A stretch of DNA of 13,677 nucleotides, taken from contig JBBSBE010000105.1 in assembly GCA_038251625.1 (NCBI GenBank), forward strand, positions 1 through 13,677, read 5' to 3'. Under the pieces are notes generated by a model that was not told the DNA's origin, made no database searches, and saw only the letters and a program-made list of their open reading frames with translations. Shown piece after piece: positions 1-7,573 of the stretch. Position 1 is the stretch's first letter. Each line of letters begins with the position of its first letter. The DNA comes from JBBQXK01 sp038251625 (GTDB lineage: Bacteria > Pseudomonadota > Alphaproteobacteria > Rhodobacterales > Rhodobacteraceae). The position numbers and the translations under genes are program-made.

Positions 1-1984
1 GAGCGAGGCTGGTACCCAAGAGCACGATATCGGACGCCGCTCGGGCGGCATCGAGCGCCGACGCGGGCGAGATCGACACGTCGGCAGAGGCGAGCGCGGC
101 GGTATCGTTCAGCCCGTCGCCGACCATCAGCACATGGGCGCCGTTTGCGCGCAAGCCGGCCACATGCGCGGCTTTCGCCTCGGGCAGCATCGCGGCCTGC
201 CAGTCGGCGATGCCAAGCCGCGCGGCCATCCCGGACACGGCCCCTTCGGTGTCACCCGACAGGAGCACAACCGTCAGGCCCTCTGCCTGCAACGCCGACA
301 CAAGTGCGGCGGCACCGGGGCGCAAACGATCCGTGAAGGGGATGGCAATGGGGGCGTTTTGGCCACCACAGAGCCATGTGGCGGTATCCGCCCCCGCCTT
401 TGTGCCCAGCCATTCGGCGCGGCCAAGGCGCACAATCCGGCCCGCGTGGCGCCCTTCGATGCCAAGGCCCGGCACCTCGCGCAGCCCGTCCACCCGGGCT
501 GGCACGATGCCAAGCCGTGCGGCATTGTCGGCAATCGCCCGGGCCAGCGGATGCGCCGACCCGGCCGCCAGACCCGCCGCTAGCGCCAGCGCACGGGGCG
601 GCAGATCGGCCAGCCCCTGCGGTTCGGGCGCCCCGAGCGTCAGCGTGCCGGTCTTGTCGAACACCACCGTATCCACCGCCGCCAGACGTTCCAGCGCGGT
701 GCCGTCCTTGATCAGCAGGCCCTGCCGGAAAAGCCGCCCCGAGGCGGCGGTCAGGACGGCGGGCACGGCAAGGCCCAGCGCGCAGGGGCAGGTGATGATG
801 AGGACGGCGGCCGAGATGTTGAGCGCGAAGCGCAGATCGCCGGTCGTGGCCAGCCACCAGCCGAAGGCGGAAAAGCTGACGATATGCACAAGGGGCGCGT
901 AGGCGCGCGCGGCACGGTCGGCAAGGCTGGCATGGCGGCCCCGCGCGGCCTCTGCCATGGCCACAAGATCGGCCATGCGGTGCAGGCTGCTTTCGCGCCC
1001 CGCGGCCATCACGCGCACCACCAGTGGCCCGGTCAGGTTCACCTCGCCCGCCGCCACGGGCGTGCCCGGGGCCACACTGGCGGGCAGGCTTTCCCCGGTC
1101 AGGAGCGAGCGGTCCACCTCGGACGTGCCATCGGTGATGATACCGTCCACCGGCATGCGCCCGCCGGGCAGCACGCGCACCAGATCGCCCGGCCGCAGAT
1201 CGGCCACCGCCACAACCTCGCCACTGGCCCGCAGCGCGCGCGGCACCTCGAGCGCAGCCAGTTCCTGTGCGGCAGAGCGGGCGATGGCGCGGGTGCGGTG
1301 GTCAAGGTAGCGGCCCGCGAGCAGGAAGAAGCAGAGCATCACGGCGGCATCGAAATAGGCGTGGTGGCCGCCCTGGCTGGTCTCGTACACCGAGATCGCG
1401 GAGGCGAGGATCAGCGCCAGCGAGATCGGCACATCCATCCCGAGCCGCCCGGCCCGAAGGCTGGCAAAGGCCGAGCGAAAGAAGGGCTGGCCCGCGAACA
1501 CCACCGTCGGCAGCGCGATCATGGCAGAGATCCAGTGGAAAAGATCCCGCGTGGCATCCTCTGCCCCCGACCAGACGGCGACGGACAGCAGCATGACGTT
1601 CATCATGCTGAACCCCGCCACCCCCAGACGCATCAGAAGATCACGCCCCTGCCGGTCCGTCTCGGTCGCGGACAGAAGACCCGGGTCCAGTTCCTGCGCC
1701 GCATAGCCCATCGCGGCCAGCACCGGGATCAGGCTTTCCGCCGTCACCTGCGGTTCGGCATCCACGCTGACGCGCCTCAGCGACAGGTTCACCCGCGCCG
1801 AGCGGATGCCGGGCCGCCGTGCAAGGCCGCCTTCGATGACCGACATGCAGGCCGCGCAATGCACACCCGGGACCGACAGCACGATCCGCGCCCCCGCCTG
1901 CGCCTGCGCCTGTGCCACGGCCATGGGCACCGCCACGCAGGCGGGGCATGCAGTGGGGGACGGCAGGCTTTCGGCCAGTGACAA
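1..1984 (-). CDS. ccoI: CcoI, copper-exporting P1B-type ATPase for cbb3 oxidase assembly (3' partial)
   Basis: P-type ATPase that moves Cu+ across the inner membrane for the CuB centre of cbb3 oxidase. About 661 residues are visible; the C-terminus (probably the last transmembrane pair) lies beyond the left edge. Seen in order: a CPAC motif at residues 13-16, an HMA-like copper site VHCAAC with Cys43 and Cys46, the TGES actuator motif at 296-299, the membrane CPC copper motif (Cys399, Cys401), the DKTGT phosphorylation motif (Asp443) and the GDGLND hinge at 622-627. The start is TTG at 1984, chosen because GAGG (1996-1993) lies 8 nt upstream, it begins 4 nt after the ccoH stop, and no in-frame ATG precedes the HMA region except one after the CPAC motif. 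The position after ccoG and ccoH identifies it as CcoI (FixI) rather than a detoxifying CopA. ccoS is expected just outside the window. The family call is very secure; the exact start is moderately so. Confidence 0.95.
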   Translation of the reverse strand, partial: MSLAESLPSPTACPACVAVPMAVAQAQAQAGARIVLSVPGVHCAACMSVIEGGLARRPGIRSARVNLSLRRVSVDAEPQVTAESLIPVLAAMGYAAQELDPGLLSATETDRQGRDLLMRLGVAGFSMMNVMLLSVAVWSGAEDATRDLFHWISAMIALPTVVFAGQPFFRSAFASLRAGRLGMDVPISLALILASAISVYETSQGGHHAYFDAAVMLCFFLLAGRYLDHRTRAIARSAAQELAALEVPRALRASGEVVAVADLRPGDLVRVLPGGRMPVDGIITDGTSEVDRSLLTGESLPASVAPGTPVAAGEVNLTGPLVVRVMAAGRESSLHRMADLVAMAEAARGRHASLADRAARAYAPLVHIVSFSAFGWWLATTGDLRFALNISAAVLIITCPCALGLAVPAVLTAASGRLFRQGLLIKDGTALERLAAVDTVVFDKTGTLTLGAPEPQGLADLPPRALALAAGLAAGSAHPLARAIADNAARLGIVPARVDGLREVPGLGIEGRHAGRIVRLGRAEWLGTKAGADTATWLCGGQNAPIAIPFTDRLRPGAAALVSALQAEGLTVVLLSGDTEGAVSGMAARLGIADWQAAMLPEAKAAHVAGLRANGAHVLMVGDGLNDTAALASADVSISPASALDAARAASDIVLLGTSLA

Positions 1985-1988
1985 GGCT

Positions 1989-2441
1989 CTATCCTCGCAC
2001 GAAAAGGTCACGGCGCTGCTGGAAAAGCGTGCCGTCCGGCGCCTCGGCCTCGATCCGCAGCATCCATTTGCCGGGGGCGAGCGTGACCGGGGCCACGAAG
2101 CCGCCATCGCTTGCCACCATTTCGGGCGTCATGTCATCGCGTGCCTCGGTCGTGCGGCCGATCAGCACGCGCAAGGCTGCCACGGGCGCCGGCGTACCAT
2201 CCGGCCCGGTGAAATCGAGCCGCAGGGCGCCCGGCGCGTAGCTGTCAGCCAGGGTCCAGCCCAGCGCCCGTTGCGACTTTCGATCCGCCTCGAACCGCTG
2301 GCTGGCCACATAGGAATTGCCGACCTCCAGCCCCGGGAAGGTAGCCACCGCCTTCCACGCCAGCGTGGCGTTGACGGCCATGATGATGGCGAAGCATCCG
2401 CTGGTGAAAACCGCCACATGCCATCCGCGCACTTCGCCCAT
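1989..2441 (-). CDS. ccoH: CcoH (FixH), cbb3 oxidase assembly membrane protein
   Basis: A 150-residue protein with one N-terminal transmembrane helix (about residues 8-29) and a periplasmic beta-rich domain, the usual size and form of FixH/CcoH. Known family role: a small membrane partner needed for stable assembly of the CcoN, CcoO and CcoP subunits. The ATG at 2441 overlaps the ccoG stop by one base (TGATG), so the two are translationally coupled. The stop is 4 nt before the TTG start of ccoI. There are no cofactor-binding cysteines; the only Cys is Cys16, inside the helix. Identification rests on size, topology and position between ccoG and ccoI more than on strong motifs. Confidence 0.93.
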   Translation of the reverse strand: MGEVRGWHVAVFTSGCFAIIMAVNATLAWKAVATFPGLEVGNSYVASQRFEADRKSQRALGWTLADSYAPGALRLDFTGPDGTPAPVAALRVLIGRTTEARDDMTPEMVASDGGFVAPVTLAPGKWMLRIEAEAPDGTLFQQRRDLFVRG

Positions 2442-3847
2442 CAGTCATCCTTTCCGTTGAAGACAGTATCGACATGCACCCTGTCCGATCCGCCCATATC
2501 CTCGATCCAGAGGCGCAGGTGGGTTCGATCCTCGGAGGCCGCGTGGCTGCCGGGTGCGGCGGTCACATAGACGCGCTGCTCCATCGTCGCGTTCGGCGGC
2601 ACCTCGACACGCAGATCGGGCGTGCCTTCCAGCGCGATGCGCAAGAGTTCGGGCGAGGTCAGCGAGATGTGGAACCAGTGCGCCACACCGTGCTGGTTGC
2701 GCAGTCGCAGGTCATAGGCGTTGCGGATCGACCCGTCGGACAGGACAACGAAGGTGGGGTTGCGCACGGGTGTGACGCTGACGTCAATCTCGGGCCGCAG
2801 GAAAAGCGCCACGATCAGCCCGATCCCGATACCGGCCCAGAGCGTGGTATAAAGCATCGTGCGGGGCCGCAGGACATGGCGCCAGATCGCGCGCGGTGGC
2901 GTGCCCGCGCGTTCCGCCGTCTCGTCGGTCAGCGCCAGATAGCCGATCAGGCCCTGCGGCTTTCCAACCCTGTCCATCACCTCGTTGCAGGCGTCGATGC
3001 AGAGGGCGCAGGTGATGCAGGCCAGTTGCTGCCCGTCGCGGATGTCGATGCCCGTGGGGCAGACGTTGACGCAGGCCTTGCAGTCGATGCAATCGCCAGC
3101 GCCTTCGGTATCAAGCTTGCCGCGCGGCTCGCCCCGCCAGTCGCGGTAGGCCACGGTCAGCGTGTCCTCGTCCATCATCGCGGCCTGGATACGCGGCCAT
3201 GGGCAGGCATAGATACAGATCTGTTCACGGAAGAAGCCGCCGAACAGAAAGGTGGTCAGCGTCAGAACCGCCATCGTGATGTAGGCCGCCGGATGCGCGG
3301 TACCCGCGAGCAGGTCGCGCGCCAGCGTGGGCGCATCGGTGAAGTAGAAGACCCACGCCCCCCCGGTTGCGAGGCCGATCAGCAGCCAGAGTGACCATTT
3401 GACCGCCGCCTTGCGGATCTTTTCGCCCGTCCATTTTGCATGGAAAAGCCGCAGACGGGCGTTGCGATCACCTTCCACCCAGCGTTCGACAAGGATGAAG
3501 AGATCGGTCCACACCGTTTGCGGGCAGGCATAGCCGCACCAGACCCGGCCAAGGGCCGATGTGAAGAGGAAAAGGCCAAGGCCCGCCATGATCAGCAATC
3601 CGGCGACGAAGTAGAACTCGTGCGGCCAGATCTCGATCATGAAGAAGAAAAAGCGCCGGTGGGCCAGATCGACCAGAACCGCCTGATCGGGCAGGTTCGG
3701 CCCGCGATCCCAGCGCAGCCAGGGCGTGATGTAGTAGATCCCCAGCGTCAGCCCCATCAGCCACCATTTCAGCGTGCGGAAGCTGCCCTTCACCCGCCGG
3801 GGGAAAACCGGCACGCGTTTGGCATAGAGGGAGGGAACATCGGTCAT
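2441..3847 (-). CDS. ccoG: CcoG (FixG/RdxA-type) membrane 4Fe-4S protein, cupric reductase
   Basis: A 468-residue membrane ferredoxin. Several hydrophobic segments (about 28-45, 80-97, 150-170, 187-204, 331-350) surround a cytoplasmic ferredoxin domain with two complete 4Fe-4S motifs: Cys253/256/259/263 and Cys277/280/283/287. Two further membrane-associated Cys pairs, WCGYACP (Cys104, Cys108) and CIYACP (Cys211, Cys215), are typical of the family. The C-terminal part (about 355-468) is a soluble beta domain. The family is known from work on Rhodobacter and other bacteria to reduce Cu2+ to Cu+, supplying copper in the form CcoI and chaperones use. The start ATG at 3847 has AAGGA 7 nt upstream and lies downstream of its own FNR-box promoter. 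It is the first gene of ccoGHI(S). In Rhodobacter sphaeroides the equivalent is called rdxB. Confidence 0.97.
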   Translation of the reverse strand: MTDVPSLYAKRVPVFPRRVKGSFRTLKWWLMGLTLGIYYITPWLRWDRGPNLPDQAVLVDLAHRRFFFFMIEIWPHEFYFVAGLLIMAGLGLFLFTSALGRVWCGYACPQTVWTDLFILVERWVEGDRNARLRLFHAKWTGEKIRKAAVKWSLWLLIGLATGGAWVFYFTDAPTLARDLLAGTAHPAAYITMAVLTLTTFLFGGFFREQICIYACPWPRIQAAMMDEDTLTVAYRDWRGEPRGKLDTEGAGDCIDCKACVNVCPTGIDIRDGQQLACITCALCIDACNEVMDRVGKPQGLIGYLALTDETAERAGTPPRAIWRHVLRPRTMLYTTLWAGIGIGLIVALFLRPEIDVSVTPVRNPTFVVLSDGSIRNAYDLRLRNQHGVAHWFHISLTSPELLRIALEGTPDLRVEVPPNATMEQRVYVTAAPGSHAASEDRTHLRLWIEDMGGSDRVHVDTVFNGKDD

Positions 3848-3906
3848 CGGGGCATCCTTGGGCCAGGTCTTGCAGCCGTTGATAGGCGCGGGCGGCGGGC
3901 CCGGCC

Positions 3907-3920
3907 TTGATGTGGATCAA
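3907..3920 (-). promoter_or_regulatory. FNR box of the ccoGHI(S) promoter
   Basis: TTGAT-GTGG-ATCAA is a perfect match to the FNR/FnrL consensus TTGAT-N4-ATCAA. Read on the minus strand, a TATCAA hexamer at 3884-3879 occupies -12 to -7 if transcription starts at 3872, which puts the centre of the box (3913.5) at exactly -41.5, the class II position. The leader would be about 25 nt and would contain the ccoG ribosome binding site. The transcription start is inferred. Confidence 0.88.
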
Positions 3921-3931
3921 TGGGTCTTGGT

Positions 3932-3967
3932 GCCGGGGCCCCGATCCTCCCGTACCGGGGCCCCGGC
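3932..3967 (-). terminator. GC hairpin after ccoP, probable terminator or attenuator
   Basis: An 11-bp perfect stem (GCCGGGGCCCC at 3932-3942 pairing with 3957-3967) with a 14-nt loop begins 2 nt after the ccoP stop. There is no U-tract on the minus strand, so it may be a processing or stabilising 3' hairpin, or a Rho-assisted or partial terminator, rather than a classic intrinsic terminator. It separates ccoNOQP from the FNR promoter of ccoG. Confidence 0.65.
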
Positions 3968-3969
3968 GC

Positions 3970-4854
3970 TTACTCGGCGGGGGCCTCCTCGCCGCCGCCA
4001 AGACCATGGACATAGACCGCGACCGACCGGATATCGGCCTCTGACAGACGCGCGTTCCAGTTCGGCATGACACCAAAGCGGGCGTTCGTGACGGTATTGG
4101 TCAGGCTGGCCACGTCGCCGCCATAAAGCCAGATCGCATCCGTCAGGTTCGGGGCGCCCAGATCACGGTTGCCAAGGCCCGCATCGCCATGACAGGCGGC
4201 ACAGTTTTCTGCAAAGACCACGGCGCCTGTCGTGGCCAGGGTTGCATCATGATCCTTGCCCGAAAGGGACAGCACGTGCTGCACAACCGCGTCGATCTGC
4301 GGCTTTTCCAGCAGGCCGTCGGCGCCGAACTTCGGCATTTCGGAATAGCGCGCATCGGGGTCGGTGGTGTTGCGGATGCCGTGGGTGATGGTCTGGTGGA
4401 TGGCCGCGATATCGCCCCCCCACAGCCAATCGTCATCCAGAAGGTTCGGATAGCCCGCCGCCTGCACCCCCGCAGCCCCCGATCCGTGGCATTGCGCGCA
4501 CCAGGTACGGAAAACGGCGGCGCCTGCGTTTCTGGCATAGGTGTTCAGTTCAGGGTCGGCGGCGATGGCGGTCAGGTCGGCCGCTTCCAGCCGCGCGCGG
4601 ATGGGGGCATTCGCGGCGTTGGAGCGGGCGATATCCGCCGCCACCTCGGCGCGGGTGGAATACCCCAGCACCCCGGTCGTGGCGCGTGTCAGCATCGGCC
4701 ATGCCGGATAGGCTATGCTGTAGCCGATGCCCCAGATGATGGTGAGGTAGAGGATCCAGACCCACCAGCGCGGCAGGGGGTTGTTCAGCTCTTCGATCCC
4801 GTCCCAGGAATGGCCGGTCGTGCCCACTTCGGGCTTTTTGTCTTTCGTGCTCAT
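3970..4854 (-). CDS. ccoP: CcoP, dihaem c-type subunit of cbb3 cytochrome oxidase
   Basis: A 294-residue membrane-anchored dihaem cytochrome c that carries electrons from soluble cytochromes towards CcoO and CcoN. One transmembrane helix lies at about residues 31-50; the rest faces the periplasm. There are two haem-binding motifs, CAQCH (Cys119-His123) and CAACH (Cys218-His222), and candidate axial methionines in SEMPKFG (Met173) and GVMPNW (Met263). The length is normal for CcoP. The ATG overlaps the ccoQ stop by 4 nt (ATGA), and AAGGAG lies 8 nt upstream inside ccoQ, indicating translational coupling. The gene ends 2 nt before the GC hairpin. Confidence 0.98.
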   Translation of the reverse strand: MSTKDKKPEVGTTGHSWDGIEELNNPLPRWWVWILYLTIIWGIGYSIAYPAWPMLTRATTGVLGYSTRAEVAADIARSNAANAPIRARLEAADLTAIAADPELNTYARNAGAAVFRTWCAQCHGSGAAGVQAAGYPNLLDDDWLWGGDIAAIHQTITHGIRNTTDPDARYSEMPKFGADGLLEKPQIDAVVQHVLSLSGKDHDATLATTGAVVFAENCAACHGDAGLGNRDLGAPNLTDAIWLYGGDVASLTNTVTNARFGVMPNWNARLSEADIRSVAVYVHGLGGGEEAPAE

Positions 4855-5042
4855 GCCCGCGGCTCCTTGTCGGTGTCGCGCGCCGGGCGCGCATCGTTGC
4901 GGAAGATCGAGTTCGCGGCGTCGCTCTGGCTGCGCCCGGCGCCGGGGCGGAACGCCCAGACGATCACGGCAAGAAAGAGCAGCGTCATCGCCAGCAGGAA
5001 CCAGCTATCGGCCAGATGACGCAGGAAGGTGTAGGTTTCCAT
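4851..5042 (-). CDS. ccoQ: CcoQ, small membrane subunit of cbb3 oxidase
   Basis: A 63-residue protein with one N-terminal transmembrane helix (about residues 12-31) and a charged cytoplasmic tail, the usual CcoQ/FixQ form. The family stabilises the oxidase complex; in Rhodobacter sphaeroides CcoQ has also been implicated in signalling oxygen state to photosynthesis gene control. The ATG at 5042 has GGGAGG 5 nt upstream and follows the ccoO stop by 12 nt; its stop overlaps the ccoP start. There are no cofactor motifs. Identification rests on position plus topology. Confidence 0.95.
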   Translation of the reverse strand: METYTFLRHLADSWFLLAMTLLFLAVIVWAFRPGAGRSQSDAANSIFRNDARPARDTDKEPRA

Positions 5043-5054
5043 CGGTGCCTCCCT

Positions 5055-5780
5055 TCAGCGGCTGGCGTCGGGGGTGAAGGTGGAGAAGTCCACCATCGTG
5101 CCCAGAACCTGCAGATAGGCGATCAGGGCATCCATCTCTGTCACGCCCGGCTGGCCGTCGAAGTTGCGGACATTGGCGCCCGGGTAGCGTTCCAGAAGGC
5201 CGGCGGTATCGGCGTCCGGATTGGCCTGGGCAGAAAAATCGGCGCGCGCATCGGTGATCATCTCGTCGCTGTAGGGCACGCCCACCATCCGGTGTGTGGC
5301 CAGACTGTCGGCGATGTGTTTGCCGTCAAGATCGGTGCGGGCGAGGTAGCTGTAGACCGGCATCACCGATTCCGGCACCACCGATTGCGGGTAGGTCAGG
5401 TGATCCACGTGCCATTCGTCGGAATAGCGGTTGCCGACGCGCGACAGGTCTGGCCCCGTGCGCTTGGACCCCCACTGGAACGGATGGTCGTACATGCTTT
5501 CGGCGGCAAGGCTGTAGTGGCCGTACCGTTCGACCTCATCCCGGATCGGGCGGATCATCTGGCTGTGGCAGACGTAGCACCCCTCGCGGATGTAGATGTC
5601 GCGGCCCGCGAGTTCGAGGGGGGTGTAGGGGCGGATGCCATCGACCTTTTCGATGGTGCTTTCAAGGTAGAAAAGCGGCGTGATCTGCACCAGCCCGCCG
5701 ATGGTGACGACAAGAAACGACAGCGCGAGAAGCAGCGTGGCATGCGTTTCGATACGCTTGTGACGGTCGAGAAAGGCCAT
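5055..5780 (-). CDS. ccoO: CcoO, monohaem c-type subunit of cbb3 cytochrome oxidase
   Basis: A 241-residue membrane-anchored cytochrome c that passes electrons to CcoN. An N-terminal helix lies at about residues 14-33, followed by a periplasmic domain with the haem motif CYVCH (Cys68, Cys71, His72) in the family signature CYVCHSQMIRP, and a likely axial Met140 in PESVMPVY. I chose the ATG at 5780: AAGGAG lies 6 nt upstream, the protein then begins MAFLDRHKRIE as is usual for the family, and the only longer reading (ATG at 5819) would run into the 3' end of ccoN and add 13 proline-rich residues. It follows the ccoN stop by 10 nt. Confidence 0.97.
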   Translation of the reverse strand: MAFLDRHKRIETHATLLLALSFLVVTIGGLVQITPLFYLESTIEKVDGIRPYTPLELAGRDIYIREGCYVCHSQMIRPIRDEVERYGHYSLAAESMYDHPFQWGSKRTGPDLSRVGNRYSDEWHVDHLTYPQSVVPESVMPVYSYLARTDLDGKHIADSLATHRMVGVPYSDEMITDARADFSAQANPDADTAGLLERYPGANVRNFDGQPGVTEMDALIAYLQVLGTMVDFSTFTPDASR

Positions 5781-5790
5781 GTTCGGCTCC

Positions 5791-7389
5791 TTATTCGGCG
5801 GGGACGGTGGCGGGCGCACGCTCTGGCGCGCTGCGGACGGTCATCCACAGGTTCCAGCACATCAAAAGCGCCCCCGTGAGGTAGAGTGCTCCGCCAAGGC
5901 CGCGCACCACATACATCGGGAATTTTGCGGCCACGGTGTCGGCAAAGGCGTTGACGAGGAAGCCGTTGGCATCCACCTCGCGCCACATCAGGCCTTCCAT
6001 GATGCCCGAGACCCACATCGAGGACGCGTAAAGAACGATCCCGATGGTGGCGAGCCAGAAGTGCCAGTTGACCATGGCCAGACTGTAGAGCCGTTCACGG
6101 TTCCAAAGGCGCGGCGTCAGGAAGTAAAGCGCGCCGAAGGTGATCATGCCGTTCCAGCCCAAGGCGCCGGAATGCACGTGGCCGATCGTCCAGTCGGTGT
6201 AGTGCGACAACGAGTTGACGGCGCGGATGCTCATCACCGGGCCTTCGAACGTGCTCATCCCGTAAAAGCCGATGGAGACGACCATCATGCGGATGATCGG
6301 GTCGGTCCTGATCTTGTCCCACGCACCCGAGAGCGTCATCAGGCCGTTGATCATGCCGCCCCAGGAGGGCATCCAGAGGATCACCGAAAACACCATCCCA
6401 AGTGTCGAAGCCCAGGTGGGAAGTGCTGTGTAGTGCAGGTGGTGCGGACCGGCCCAGATATAGAGGAAGATCAGCGCCCAGAAGTGGATGATGGAAAGCT
6501 TGTAGCTGAAGACCGGCTTTTCGGCCTGTTTGGGGACGAAATAGTACATCATCCCCAGGAACCCGGCGGTCAGGAAGAAGCCCACGGCGTTGTGGCCATA
6601 CCACCACTGCACCATCGCATCCTGCACCCCGGCGTAGACCGGCACCGAGACGGACCCGAAGATCGACACCGGGATCGCAAGGTTGTTGACGACATGCAGC
6701 ATCGCCACAGTCACGATCATGGACAGCAGGAACCAGTTCGCCACGTAGATGTGCGGCTCTTTGCGCTTGATCAGCGTGCCCATGAAGACCAGCAGGAACG
6801 AGACCCAGACGATGACGATCCAGAGGTCGATGTACCAGACGGTTTCGGCGTATTCCTTGCCTTGGGTGCCGCCCAGAAGATAGCTTGTGGCGGCGAGCAC
6901 GATCATCAGTTGCCAGCCCCAGAACACGAACCAGCCCAGATTGCCGCCCCAGAGGCGCGTCGCGCAGGTGCGCTGCACGATGTAGAAGGCCGACATGATC
7001 AGCGCGTTGCCGCCAAAGGCAAAGATCACCGCCGATGTGTGCAGGGGCCGCAACCGGCCGAAGTTCAGCGCGCCATCGGTGATGCCGCCAAGGTTCAACT
7101 GCGGAAACGCAAGCTGGAAGGCGATCACCACACCCACGAGGAACCCGACGACCCCCCAGAAGGAGGTTGCGATCACGCCGGCGCGCACCACGCCATCGTT
7201 GTATTCGCCCATCGGTTCGGGCACGCGCGGTTCGCCTATCCGGCGCAGGACGAAGAGAAACAGCCCCCCCGCCACCAGCATCACGATCAGCGCATTCACC
7301 AGATAGGCCGGATCGCGCGCGAAATTGGCCGCGATGGCGGCCAGAAGCGCGATCAATCCCAGCGCCACCAGCTTTATGGTGTCCAACAT
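5791..7389 (-). CDS. ccoN: CcoN, catalytic subunit I of cbb3-type cytochrome c oxidase
   Basis: A 532-residue haem-copper oxidase subunit that reduces O2 to water with high affinity and pumps protons, in the inner membrane with about 12 core helices. Ligands can be read directly: His117 and His406 for low-spin haem b, His404 for haem b3, and His266, His316 and His317 for CuB. Tyr310, one helical stretch before the HH pair, matches the Tyr cross-linked to a CuB histidine in the C-family oxidases. Against the Pseudomonas stutzeri numbering the ligands are shifted by a nearly constant 57-59 residues, reflecting a longer N-terminus with one extra hydrophobic segment. The ATG at 7389 follows a GAGGG sequence. 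It is the first gene of ccoNOQP and lies downstream of an FNR box at 7473-7486. Confidence 0.99.
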   Translation of the reverse strand: MLDTIKLVALGLIALLAAIAANFARDPAYLVNALIVMLVAGGLFLFVLRRIGEPRVPEPMGEYNDGVVRAGVIATSFWGVVGFLVGVVIAFQLAFPQLNLGGITDGALNFGRLRPLHTSAVIFAFGGNALIMSAFYIVQRTCATRLWGGNLGWFVFWGWQLMIVLAATSYLLGGTQGKEYAETVWYIDLWIVIVWVSFLLVFMGTLIKRKEPHIYVANWFLLSMIVTVAMLHVVNNLAIPVSIFGSVSVPVYAGVQDAMVQWWYGHNAVGFFLTAGFLGMMYYFVPKQAEKPVFSYKLSIIHFWALIFLYIWAGPHHLHYTALPTWASTLGMVFSVILWMPSWGGMINGLMTLSGAWDKIRTDPIIRMMVVSIGFYGMSTFEGPVMSIRAVNSLSHYTDWTIGHVHSGALGWNGMITFGALYFLTPRLWNRERLYSLAMVNWHFWLATIGIVLYASSMWVSGIMEGLMWREVDANGFLVNAFADTVAAKFPMYVVRGLGGALYLTGALLMCWNLWMTVRSAPERAPATVPAE

Positions 7390-7413
7390 CGGTCTTGTCC
7401 CTCATTGCCCGGC

Positions 7414-7433
7414 GCGGGGCATTGATGCCCCGC
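7414..7433 (-). promoter_or_regulatory. Palindrome / hairpin in the presumed ccoN leader
   Basis: GCGGGGCATTGATGCCCCGC is a near-complete palindrome: two perfect 9-nt arms around a 2-nt centre. In RNA it would form a 7-bp all-GC stem with an AUCAAU hexaloop. If ccoN transcription starts near 7438, the hairpin occupies about +5 to +24, just upstream of the ribosome binding site. It could stabilise the transcript 5' end, or be a protein site in DNA. The role is inference. Confidence 0.45.
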
Positions 7434-7472
7434 AAGTGCTGCGCTTGAACCATGCCGGGGCGCCGCCCTGCC

Positions 7473-7486
7473 TTGATCCATATCAA
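7473..7486 (-). promoter_or_regulatory. FNR box proximal to ccoN
   Basis: TTGAT-CCAT-ATCAA is a perfect FNR/FnrL consensus site, 90 nt upstream of the ccoN ATG. At the class II position (-41.5) transcription of ccoN would start near 7438, giving a leader of about 49 nt. The -10 element expected at 7450-7445 (GTTCAA) is weak, so activation would be needed. Confidence 0.85.
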
Positions 7487-7504
7487 CCCCGGGTCGGTCG
7501 CGGA

Positions 7505-7518
7505 TTGACCCACATCAA
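7505..7518 (+). promoter_or_regulatory. FNR box proximal to the universal stress protein gene
   Basis: TTGAC-CCAC-ATCAA matches the FNR consensus at 9 of 10 fixed positions (C for T at the fifth). Its centre (7511.5) at -41.5 predicts a start at 7553, with CAAACT at 7541-7546 in the -10 position (3 of 6 matches) and a leader of about 21 nt that includes AGGAGG at 7561. The centre is 32 bp from the ccoN-proximal box. Confidence 0.78.
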
Positions 7519-7573
7519 TGTTGCGCCCGGTAAAGCGGGGCAAACTGCGCAAATCCCAAGAGGAGGATTCGCA

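Noticed and set aside
1896..1913. Short tandem hexamer repeat (GCCTGC, three imperfect copies).
   Set aside because: It is an in-frame Ala-Gln linker in CcoI, too short to count as a repeat element; noted only with the CcoI N-terminus.
884..1981. A 365-codon plus-strand open frame opposite ccoI.
   Set aside because: It is antisense to the well-conserved CcoI motifs and its product is Arg/His-rich with no recognisable domain.
5781..5819. Start of ccoO at the ATG at 5819.
   Set aside because: It lies inside ccoN and has no family-like sequence; the ATG at 5780 has AAGGAG at the right distance.
5779..7425. A 548-codon plus-strand open frame opposite ccoN.
   Set aside because: It is a GC-rich shadow with His- and Arg-rich low-complexity translation, antisense to the clear CcoN gene.
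7325..7573. N-terminal extension of the universal stress protein to 7325.
   Set aside because: It would code through the ccoN start, two FNR boxes and the promoter; AGGAGG before the ATG at 7574 decides the start.
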